Shown one piece after another: positions 5,571-11,617 of a stretch of DNA of 11,617 nucleotides. The notes beneath the pieces are model-generated. The model was not told the DNA's origin, made no database searches, and was given only the letters and a program-made list of their open reading frames with translations. The stretch covers positions 1 to 11,617 of the forward strand of contig DKDD01000121.1 of assembly GCA_002451715.1 (NCBI GenBank). Reading direction: 5' to 3'. This stretch comes from Ruminococcaceae bacterium UBA6857. Lineage in GTDB: Bacteria; Bacillota; Clostridia; Oscillospirales; Acutalibacteraceae. Made by a program: the position numbers and the translations under genes. How positions within the stretch are numbered: position 1 is the first letter of the stretch; each line of letters opens with the position of its first letter.

Positions 5571-6233
5571 TTATACCCATTTAAGTTTATACATGATGTG
5601 TGCGCCGAGCATTGAAATTGCAACGCCGGCAAAGATGAGAACGCCGATTTGAATCGTTCCCGCAAAAACAAGAAGAAGCGAAAGAACGGCAATCGGGAAA
5701 ATTGAAATCTTCCAATGCTTAACAAAATAGCTTGCGGCAAGCGCACCGAAAATTGTGTATGTAACCTGCTTGAACGCCGGAGCAAGCGCGCCCTCGCTCA
5801 TAACTTTTGTGAAGCCGGGGTTAACGGCAAAGATAAGAACGAATACCGCGATGATAAGCGTTGTAACGATTGCAGAAGCGGCAATTGAAATTGTTGAAAT
5901 AATTTCGCCCTCTTCCGAGTTTGCTCTGACCTTTGCGTTTTCCATCGAGTTGAGCGCACAGGGAAGCTTGAGGTTTGCAATGTTGCCGGTGAGGAACGAA
6001 AGGTATGTTCCGCCCGAACCGAGAAGCGGGGCATATGCGATAACTTCAATAACGCCCGTCGGGTAAAAGAGAATTGCAACCGAAGCAAAGCCTTTTGCAA
6101 CAACGTTCCAATCCGGCCAAACTTTAAGGTGAAGACACATTAAAACCGGGATTGAAAGAAGTGCGATGATTGCAAGAACGCACCAGATTCTGCCGTAAAA
6201 ATGAACGGAGTCCATATAAGTTCTTTTTTTCAT
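5571..6233 (-). CDS. Integral membrane protein of unknown function, partner of the DUF5058-like gene (220 aa)
   Basis: A polytopic membrane protein with about five hydrophobic segments (roughly 14-36, 44-72, 113-137, 157-173 and 177-208). A Gly-rich, probably conserved block, YAPLLGSGGTYLSFLTGN (67-84), is followed by LPCALNSMENAK, and could line a substrate site. The start chosen is ATG 6233: GGAGGT at 6241-6246 on the - strand lies 7 bases upstream, while the in-frame ATG at 6248 has no such site and would overlap the upstream gene. With this start, only 2 bases separate it from the stop of the DUF5058-like gene, so the two are co-translated and probably form one complex. I do not recognise a named family. 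A two-component transporter together with its neighbour is an inference from topology and linkage. Confidence 0.85.
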   Translation of the reverse strand: MKKRTYMDSVHFYGRIWCVLAIIALLSIPVLMCLHLKVWPDWNVVAKGFASVAILFYPTGVIEVIAYAPLLGSGGTYLSFLTGNIANLKLPCALNSMENAKVRANSEEGEIISTISIAASAIVTTLIIAVFVLIFAVNPGFTKVMSEGALAPAFKQVTYTIFGALAASYFVKHWKISIFPIAVLSLLLVFAGTIQIGVLIFAGVAISMLGAHIMYKLKWV

Positions 6234-6235
6234 TT

Positions 6236-7039
6236 TTAATACCTCCATTCAATCGCCGCAAGGTCGGGCGCAAAGGTTGAAACAAGAACAACAACGCCCA
6301 TTGCAAGAATCATGCTGAGCGGCATAGCAAGCGCTTCAAGCCACTTTGCCTTGAGCTTTTTGTTGATGAGCGTCAGAATAAGCATGAAAGCTATTGACGA
6401 AATAATGGCTGTGATTGAAAGTATGCCTGCGCCGTCGCCGATTTCAATGTTGACTTTTTCGCCGAGTTCGTTAACCTTAACCTCGCCGATGCCTGCGATA
6501 CCTCTTGAAAGGAACGCGGCAATAAGACCGATGAAAGCTGCGGCGGACATAAGGTCAGCCCATTTTGCGTTTTTGTTGACTGCGCCGGAAACGCTCTTTT
6601 GAACCTTTTTGAGAATGATGGGGATAAGGAACAACGGCAAAAGGCAGCCGAGAGTCATAACCCATGCGATTGCAACAAAAATCTTCGGGTCGGTAACCGG
6701 TGAACCGATACCGCCGGAGACGCCTGCCGCTTCAATTGCCGCTTCAGCCGCCGGAACTTCATACTGAATGGCTCCGATAACGGAAAGTCTGATCCACGGA
6801 AGAACATATCCGAGGGCAACTGAAAGAACAAGCACGGTGATCGCAATACTGATTGCCGGAGCGATTGAAAAAACCGCACTTGAGGTGATTGTGTTTTTGA
6901 TCTGATCTTTGGTAATGCCGAGTTCTTTTCCTCTTTTAGCCGCTCTGATCATGAAGAACAGCGATTGCGCAATGACAAAGATCACGATGCCGACGGCGAG
7001 CATAAACATGAAACCGTCGGACTTGAAATCCTGAAACAT
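6236..7039 (-). CDS. DUF5058-like integral membrane protein (putative transporter subunit)
   Basis: A 267-residue protein with about six hydrophobic segments (roughly 9-31, 52-80, 119-143, 163-180, 205-225 and 237-257). The block SSAVFSIAPAISI (53-65) followed by LPWIRLSVIGAIQYE (80-94) is what I recall as typical of DUF5058 proteins. That assignment rests on memory of the family and should be confirmed by a profile search. An Ala-rich stretch (PAAEAAIEAAG) separates segments 2 and 3. The start is ATG 7039, with GGGAG 7 bases upstream (7047-7051); the in-frame TTG at 7075 has no comparable site. It is the first gene of a - strand unit with the 220-aa membrane protein and the M20 peptidase. 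A solute transporter for what the peptidase cleaves is a reasonable but unproven reading. Confidence 0.87.
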   Translation of the reverse strand: MFQDFKSDGFMFMLAVGIVIFVIAQSLFFMIRAAKRGKELGITKDQIKNTITSSAVFSIAPAISIAITVLVLSVALGYVLPWIRLSVIGAIQYEVPAAEAAIEAAGVSGGIGSPVTDPKIFVAIAWVMTLGCLLPLFLIPIILKKVQKSVSGAVNKNAKWADLMSAAAFIGLIAAFLSRGIAGIGEVKVNELGEKVNIEIGDGAGILSITAIISSIAFMLILTLINKKLKAKWLEALAMPLSMILAMGVVVLVSTFAPDLAAIEWRY

Positions 7040-7075
7040 TTGCACTCTCCCTTTCGGTGTAAATTTAGTGAACAA

Positions 7076-7105
7076 ATTATAACATTATTTTCATCTTTTC
7101 GTCAA
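7076..7105 (-). promoter_or_regulatory. SigA-type promoter of the membrane protein/M20 unit
   Basis: On the - strand, TTGACG (7105-7100) is followed after 18 bases by a perfect TATAAT (7081-7076), with an extended -10 TG one base upstream. It is divergent from the potassium channel promoter 20 bases away, so the two could share regulation. Confidence 0.8.
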
Positions 7106-7124
7106 CAGAGTAAAGAAAAAAACT

Positions 7125-7152
7125 TTGACTTATAAGCAATCTGTGATATAAT
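7125..7152 (+). promoter_or_regulatory. SigA-type promoter of the potassium channel gene
   Basis: TTGACT (7125-7130), 16 bases, then a perfect TATAAT (7147-7152) with extended -10 TGA. The leader to the TTG start is only about 27 bases, leaving no room for a riboswitch, although K+ transport genes in Firmicutes are sometimes controlled by c-di-AMP. Confidence 0.83.
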
Positions 7153-7185
7153 TATAAAAATAGCGAGCAGGGGAGGCTGTCTGCC

Positions 7186-8547
7186 TTGAAAAAAGAAAAC
7201 GAAAAAACAAAATCACGTCCGGTTCACCCAATGCGGATAATTGCATTGAGCGTTCTTTTTGTAATCGTTGCCGGAACGCTTCTTTTGATGCTTCCGTGCA
7301 TGACGCGCGACGGAAAGGGGCTTTCTTTCATGAAAGCGGCTTTCACTGCAACTTCAAGCGTTTGCGTAACAGGGCTTACTCTCATTGACCCGGCGGTAAC
7401 GCTTTCAAGATACGGGCAGGTTGTTTTGCTGCTTTTGATTGAAGTCGGCGGAATCAGTATGGTTACGTTTGCTTCGTTTTTCATTTTCGCTTTCAAAAAA
7501 CATTCTGCGCTTCGCAGTATGCGCCTTGCCCAGGAATACACAAACCTTGACATGTTTTCCCAGGTCAAGCCGCTTGTCAGAACAATTATCGCAACAACGG
7601 TTGTCTGCCAGCTTATCGGAACGGCGCTTTTGTGTATTCGTTTTGTTCCGAAGTTCGGCGCAAAGGGAATTTGGATTTCAATGTTTACTGCGGTTTCGGC
7701 ATATTGCAACGCGGGGTTTGACCTTTTCGGAATCGAAAAAGAATTTGGCTCAATGATAAATTATAACGGAGACTTTCTCGTTATGGGCGTTGTCATGGCG
7801 ATGATCATTCTCGGCGGAATCGGATTTTTTGTTTTCTATGACCTTTTGACATACCGCAAAACAAAACGTTTGAGTCTTCACACCAAAACCGCCCTTATAA
7901 CAACCGGAATTTTAATTTTGGTAGGCTTTATCGGTGTGTTTGTTCTTGAATATACAAACAAAAACTCGATTGCGCCCCTTCCGCTTTCGCAAAAAATTAC
8001 GGCGTCGTTGTTTCAATCGGTAACAACAAGAACCGCCGGTTTTGCCTCGCTTGACATTGCATCACTTCATGACGTTACCAAAATTATTATGATGCTTCTC
8101 ATGTTCATCGGCGCGGGAAGCGGTTCAACCGGCGGCGGAATCAAAACAACAACCTTTGCCGTTTTGGTAATGACCGTTGTTTCGGTAATTCGCAACCGAA
8201 AAGAGACGATTGTTCTCAAAAAGCGCGTGAATCACGCCGTTGTTGCAAAATCGCTTGCAATTGCGCTGCTTTCAATGCTTTTTGTTTTTCTTGCTTCGTG
8301 CGTTCTTTCGTGGGATATTCCGTCGATGAACGGAACCGACCTTTTGTTTGAAGCCGTTTCGGCTTTTTCAACCTGCGGTCTTACTGCCGGCGTAACGGCA
8401 AAAGCGGGTACTATGGGTCTTTGGGCGCTGATATTCACAATGTATGTCGGAAGAATCGGACCGATGTGTTTTGTTGTTGCTCTCGGTTCAAAAAAGGACG
8501 ACAAAGAAAGCGAAATCATTCCCGAAGGCAGAATAATGGTCGGATAA
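7186..8547 (+). CDS. ktrB: KtrB/TrkH-type potassium uptake channel subunit
   Basis: A 453-residue membrane protein of KtrB length (TrkH is longer). The four pore-loop selectivity filters are all present: SSVCVTGLT (57-65, Gly63), AYCNAGF (172-178, Gly177), TTRTAGF (280-286, Gly285) and FSTCGLT (394-400, Gly398). The Gly-rich intramembrane gate GSGSTGGGIKTTT lies at 311-323, and the conserved Arg of VGRIGP is Arg423. KtrB dimers import K+ with Na+ under control of a cytoplasmic KtrA (RCK) ring. No ktrA/trkA gene is adjacent, so the partner must be encoded elsewhere. The start is TTG 7186, with GGGAGG at 7171-7176 nine bases upstream; the next Met (residue 16) has no ribosome binding site and would cut the first helix's approach. 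Transcribed divergently from the DUF5058-like unit. Confidence 0.95.
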   Translation: MKKENEKTKSRPVHPMRIIALSVLFVIVAGTLLLMLPCMTRDGKGLSFMKAAFTATSSVCVTGLTLIDPAVTLSRYGQVVLLLLIEVGGISMVTFASFFIFAFKKHSALRSMRLAQEYTNLDMFSQVKPLVRTIIATTVVCQLIGTALLCIRFVPKFGAKGIWISMFTAVSAYCNAGFDLFGIEKEFGSMINYNGDFLVMGVVMAMIILGGIGFFVFYDLLTYRKTKRLSLHTKTALITTGILILVGFIGVFVLEYTNKNSIAPLPLSQKITASLFQSVTTRTAGFASLDIASLHDVTKIIMMLLMFIGAGSGSTGGGIKTTTFAVLVMTVVSVIRNRKETIVLKKRVNHAVVAKSLAIALLSMLFVFLASCVLSWDIPSMNGTDLLFEAVSAFSTCGLTAGVTAKAGTMGLWALIFTMYVGRIGPMCFVVALGSKKDDKESEIIPEGRIMVG

Positions 8548-8618
8548 ATTAATGTGCATTTTTCTTTCGGTTTCTTCATAGCTATTACTGTTAGGACTTT
8601 TGTCCAAAGAAAGGAACG

Positions 8619-9584
8619 GTGACAGCTTTGGAAGAAACAAGAAGACCGGAAAAACACAAAAAAGAAAAAGACGACGGTCTTTTTTCCGTCACACTTTGCC
8701 AAATTATTTTTACTGTTATTGCCGTGCTTTCGCTGCTTGTTCTTTCAAAAAGCGGCGGGACTGCGGCTCAGAATATAAAAGACGACTTCGGCGTGTTGAT
8801 GAACAATTCTTTTTTGAAAGGCAATGTTTCGGATACGCTCAAAAGTATAAAAGATTATCTTGACTCTCCGGCGGAACTTTCCGTGTTCAAACTTTTCACA
8901 AAGGAAACAACGAACCCTGCCGAAGTAACCGACGTTTTTGAACCGACAGACGAAAACGAAGCTTCAAAGCCCGAAACAACCGAAGAAGATTCATCGGCGT
9001 TTGAAACAAAAGAATCAAAAGAATCGGAACCCGAAGAGGAAACAACGCCGAAAGCGAGTACTGCCGAAAAGACTGCCGAAAAAGTCACGGCAAAAAAAAC
9101 GTCGCTTTCCTCTTCAAAAACATCCGGAAATAATAAAGCCGACTCAAAAAGCGTGAGCACAGTTGCCGCGGTAAAACCGCTTGAAGCAGAAAACACAATT
9201 GTTTCTCCGGTGAACGGTTGGTATTCCTCATATTACGGCTACCGCACAAATCCGATTACAGGTAACAATACTCTGCACACGGGGATTGACATTGCGGCGG
9301 CACAGGGAACAAAAATCAAAGCCGCCTATTCGGGCGTTGTCCGCAAAGTCGGCGAAGATTCAAGAAGCGGAAAATATCTTTATCTCACTCATTCCGACGG
9401 CAGCGAGACGCTCTATTGCCATTGCAGCAAAATTCTTGCCGAAGAGGGTGCGGTGATTCGCCAGGGCGAAACGGTTGCCCTTGTCGGAAGTACCGGCTGG
9501 TCAACGGGTCCTCATCTTCATTTTGAAATTCACAAAAACGGTGAACGGCTTGATCCGCTTCCTTTTTTGAAAAATGACGATTGA
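8619..9584 (+). CDS. M23 (LytM) domain membrane protein, SpoIVFA-like
   Basis: A 321-residue protein: short cytoplasmic basic N-terminus, one membrane segment (about 22-43), a roughly 90-residue low-complexity linker rich in Glu, Lys, Thr and Ser (about 95-185), and a C-terminal M23/LytM domain (about 194-316). All expected zinc and catalytic positions are present: HTGID (His220, Asp224), CHC (His268) and GPHLHFE (His299, His301). The domain may therefore be active, unlike the degenerate LytM domains of some sporulation proteins. It overlaps the M50 gene by 11 bases, the arrangement expected of spoIVFA-spoIVFB, where SpoIVFA holds the sigma-K processing protease inactive in the mother cell engulfing membrane. 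The start is taken as GTG 8619; AGGA lies only 3 bases upstream, so TTG 8628 is also possible. A SpoIIQ-like or cell-separation peptidase is the alternative. Confidence 0.9.
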   Translation: MTALEETRRPEKHKKEKDDGLFSVTLCQIIFTVIAVLSLLVLSKSGGTAAQNIKDDFGVLMNNSFLKGNVSDTLKSIKDYLDSPAELSVFKLFTKETTNPAEVTDVFEPTDENEASKPETTEEDSSAFETKESKESEPEEETTPKASTAEKTAEKVTAKKTSLSSSKTSGNNKADSKSVSTVAAVKPLEAENTIVSPVNGWYSSYYGYRTNPITGNNTLHTGIDIAAAQGTKIKAAYSGVVRKVGEDSRSGKYLYLTHSDGSETLYCHCSKILAEEGAVIRQGETVALVGSTGWSTGPHLHFEIHKNGERLDPLPFLKNDD

Positions 9585-10167
9585 TTTCGGAAAAACAAAG
9601 CTGAAACTCGGCTTTTCGTTTTTCCTTGTTGCGGCGCTTATGCTGCTTTTGTCCGACGGGAAAATTGCATTCATGTGCTTTCTTTCTTCAATGGCGCACG
9701 AAGCGGGACACCTTTTACCGATGTTTGCTTTTTCTCAAAAAGTTCGGCTCATAAGTTTCGGCGCGTTCGGTGTTCGAATCGAACGCGAGGGCGAATCGCT
9801 TCAAAGCTATAAAAGGGGAGCGGCAGTGGCTCTCGGCGGTGTTGCGGTCAATTTTTTAATTTGCGCGGTGTCGTTTTGCGTTTGGTTCGCCAGCAAAAAT
9901 CCGAACGCTTCTGTTTTGTTTTTTGTCAATCTTTTCATCGCCGCGCTCAATCTTATGCCGGCAAAAAGCCTTGACGCATGGAACGCGCTTTATTGTATTC
10001 TGATGACAAGGCGCGACGAAGAAAAAACGCTCAAAATTCTTTCGCGCGTGTCGCTTGTTGCCGTTGTTTTGTTCGGCGGCTTTTGTGTCTGTTATTTCTT
10101 TCTTTTCGGGTTTAATGTCAGCCTTGCGGCTGTGTTTATATATTTGATATTTTTAGAGTTTAAATAA
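9574..10167 (+). CDS. M50 family intramembrane metalloprotease, SpoIVFB-like
   Basis: A 197-residue polytopic membrane protein. AHEAGH (41-46) gives the HExxH zinc site (His42, Glu43, His46). LGGVAVNFL (88-96) occupies the conserved 'aGPlaN' position, and NLMPAKSLDAWN (126-137) supplies the third ligand Asp134 in place of the usual N-x-x-P-x-x-x-LDGG. These are site-2-protease features; SpoIVFB of Bacillus is longer because of a C-terminal CBS domain that is absent here. Overlap with the M23 gene implies translational coupling and a protein pair, as in SpoIVFA/SpoIVFB, which release sigma-K from its precursor during sporulation. It ends with tandem stops (TAA TAA), 21 bases before the radical SAM gene. 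The family call is firm; the sigma-K processing role is inferred from gene order. Confidence 0.9.
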   Translation: MTIDFGKTKLKLGFSFFLVAALMLLLSDGKIAFMCFLSSMAHEAGHLLPMFAFSQKVRLISFGAFGVRIEREGESLQSYKRGAAVALGGVAVNFLICAVSFCVWFASKNPNASVLFFVNLFIAALNLMPAKSLDAWNALYCILMTRRDEEKTLKILSRVSLVAVVLFGGFCVCYFFLFGFNVSLAAVFIYLIFLEFK

Positions 10168-10188
10168 TAAAGAAACGGAGAAGTTTAA

Positions 10189-11301
10189 ATGGTAAACAAA
10201 GAAGTTGAAAAAATTCTTCCGCTTGTTCAAAAGCCGGGTCGATACATCGGCGGCGAGCTCAATTCCGTAATCAAAGATAAGTCAAAAGTCAATCTTCGCT
10301 ATGCTTTTTGCTTTCCGGACAGTTACGAAATCGGAATGTCGCACCTCGGAATGAAGATTCTTTATTCAATCGCAAATGACCATGAAGACATTTGGTGCGA
10401 ACGCGTTTTTGCGCCGTGGCATGACATGGAAGCCGAAATGAGAAAGCATAACATTCCTCTTTACGGTCTTGAAAGCGGCGACCCGATTAAAGACTTTGAT
10501 CTTATCGGTTTTACGCTTATGTATGAGCTTTCCTATTCGAACGTTCTTAACATGCTTGATCTTGCGGGACTTCCTGTCAAAGCGGCAGACAGACATTCGC
10601 TGACCCCGATTGTTGTCGGCGGCGGTCCGTGTGTCTGCAATCCGGAACCGATGGCAGAATTTTTCGACGTCTTTTCGCTCGGCGAGGGCGAAGAAATGTA
10701 TGAACCGTTTTTTGAACTTTTGAAAGAGTGCAAAAAGAACGGCAGCACAAAAGAAGAATTTCTTCGCCGCGTTTCAAAGCTTGACGGTTTTTATGTTCCG
10801 TCGCTTTATGATGTCGAATATAACGAAGACAACACAATCAAAGCCGTTATTCCGAAAGACGGCGCACCGCAAAAGGTTACAAAACAGGTGGTTTCCGATT
10901 TTGACCATGTAAAATATCCGGAAAAGTTTGTTGTGCCTTATATTGACGTTGTGCATGACCGTGTTGTGCACGAAATACTGCGCGGCTGTATCCGCGGTTG
11001 CCGTTTCTGCCAGGCGGGATTTATCTATCGCCCGATCCGCGAAAAATCGCCGGACACAATCAACGACCAGTGCCGCGGACTTTGCGATGTAACGGGTTAT
11101 GACGAAATTTCGCTTTCTTCGCTCAGCACAAGCGATTACACGGGACTTGAACCACTTCTTGATAAGCTTCTTTCGTGGACGATACCGGAAAAAATCAACA
11201 TTGCGCTGCCGTCGCTTCGCGTTGACAATTTTTCGGACGAGCTTATGGAAAAGCTCAATAAAGTAAGACGTAGCGGACTCACTTTTGCTCCGGAAGCATG
11301 A
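10189..11301 (+). CDS. TIGR03960-type B12-binding radical SAM protein, N-terminal part ending at a premature TGA
   Basis: GGAG at 10177-10180 precedes ATG 10189. The 370 residues before the stop include an N-terminal B12-binding-like alpha/beta domain (FPDSYEIGMSHLGMKILY at 42-59, DLIGFTLMYELSYSNVL at 104-120, VVGGGPCVCNPEPM at 142-155, LGEGEE at 164-169). The radical SAM core follows, with cluster motif CIRGCRFC (Cys267, Cys271, Cys274). The frame stops at TGA 11299-11301 directly after SGLTFAPEA, inside the core barrel where the family continues PEAGTQR, and it stays open to the window edge. A product ending here would lack the rest of the barrel and the C-terminus and should be inactive. 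The setting downstream of an M50 gene matches Clostridia, where relatives precede a TIGR03936 gene, rng, rplU and rpmA. The exact reaction of this family is not established to my knowledge. Confidence 0.88.
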   Translation: MVNKEVEKILPLVQKPGRYIGGELNSVIKDKSKVNLRYAFCFPDSYEIGMSHLGMKILYSIANDHEDIWCERVFAPWHDMEAEMRKHNIPLYGLESGDPIKDFDLIGFTLMYELSYSNVLNMLDLAGLPVKAADRHSLTPIVVGGGPCVCNPEPMAEFFDVFSLGEGEEMYEPFFELLKECKKNGSTKEEFLRRVSKLDGFYVPSLYDVEYNEDNTIKAVIPKDGAPQKVTKQVVSDFDHVKYPEKFVVPYIDVVHDRVVHEILRGCIRGCRFCQAGFIYRPIREKSPDTINDQCRGLCDVTGYDEISLSSLSTSDYTGLEPLLDKLLSWTIPEKINIALPSLRVDNFSDELMEKLNKVRRSGLTFAPEA

Positions 11302-11617
11302 ACACAGAGACTTCGCGACGCAATAAACAAAAATGTTACCGAAGACGAAGTTTTAAGAACTTCAAGAAAAGCGTTTGAGGGTGGCTGGACGGCGGTCAAA
11401 CTTTATTTCATGCTCGGACTTCCGACCGAAACGTTTGACGACGTTGCCGGAATTGCCGACCTTGCGCAAAAGGTTGTTGATGAATTTTACAGAAATCCCA
11501 ACAAGCCGAAAGGCAAAGGTGTTCAGGTTTCAATCAGCGTTGCCTCATTTGTTCCGAAACCGTTCACCCCGTTCCAATGGGAACCGCAGGACACAAGAGA
11601 AATGCTTCTTGAAAAAC
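11302..11617 (+). pseudogene. Continuation of the radical SAM gene beyond the in-frame TGA (runs off the window)
   Basis: The same frame remains open for 105 codons plus one base and keeps family-like sequence: TQRLRDAINKNVTEDE right after the stop, then AFEGGWTAVKLYFMLGLPTE, and VSISVASFVPKPFTPFQW near the end. This is the second half of the radical SAM barrel. No start codon with a ribosome binding site follows the TGA, so independent translation is unlikely. Restoring one base (TGA to GGA, Gly) would make one continuous protein. Whether the gene is broken in the organism or only in this sequence cannot be told here. Confidence 0.8.

Noticed and set aside
8560..8615. Possible long-range hairpin (TTTCTTT...AAAGAAAGG, with inner GGACTTTTGTCC) before the M23 gene
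   Set aside because: The pairing needs a bulge and a large loop, and there is no T-tract, so it is too weak to call a terminator or RNA switch from sequence alone.
11299..11301. TGA read as selenocysteine or as a genome-wide Gly codon
   Set aside because: Relatives are expected to have Gly, not Cys, here. No stem-loop of bacterial SECIS type follows. TGA acts as the natural stop of the M23 gene in this window, and no other gene shows an internal TGA.

Overview
The window looks like a chromosomal segment of an anaerobic, spore-forming Firmicute, most likely a gut Clostridia member near Oscillospirales/Ruminococcaceae. This is inferred from protein character, very strong AGGAGG-type ribosome binding sites, consensus SigA promoters, AT-rich intergenic DNA, and a SpoIVFA/SpoIVFB-like gene pair placed upstream of a TIGR03960-type radical SAM gene. 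No tRNA, rRNA, CRISPR array, transposase or phage gene was seen.

Left part (1-4050, + strand). The 3' end of a metallophosphoesterase gene finishes at a strong terminator. Next is a secreted 529-aa alpha/beta-hydrolase-like protein whose nucleophile elbow carries Cys where Ser is expected and whose C-terminus is an amphipathic, lysine-ended segment. It is followed by three tiny, mutually similar genes encoding 36-, 42- and 37-aa amphipathic two-helix peptides without signal sequences. Each tiny gene has its own near-consensus promoter, near-perfect ribosome binding site and intrinsic terminator. This peptide cluster is the best candidate for an undescribed system here; its architecture recalls beta-type phenol-soluble modulins or leaderless bacteriocins, but the function is unknown.

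Middle part (4012-7105, - strand). A promoter at 7076-7105 reads into a DUF5058-like membrane protein, a tightly linked 220-aa membrane protein and a membrane-anchored M20 metallopeptidase. This looks like an uptake-plus-hydrolysis unit for a peptide or N-acyl amino acid. The best-supported starts are the ATGs at 7039, 6233 and 5502, each behind a well-spaced ribosome binding site; longer in-frame readings from upstream start codons are less likely. A bidirectional terminator separates the M20 gene from the converging peptide cluster.

Right part (7125-11617, + strand). A divergent promoter drives a KtrB/TrkH-type potassium channel subunit starting at TTG. It is followed by an M23 (LytM) membrane protein and an M50 intramembrane-type metalloprotease whose genes overlap by 11 bases, resembling spoIVFA-spoIVFB. 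Then comes a B12-binding-type radical SAM gene. Its reading frame is broken by a TGA at 11299-11301 exactly where relatives are expected to have Gly (PEA-G-TQR), and it stays open with family-like sequence to the end of the window. This is either a nonsense mutation or sequence error, or much less likely a recoding event.
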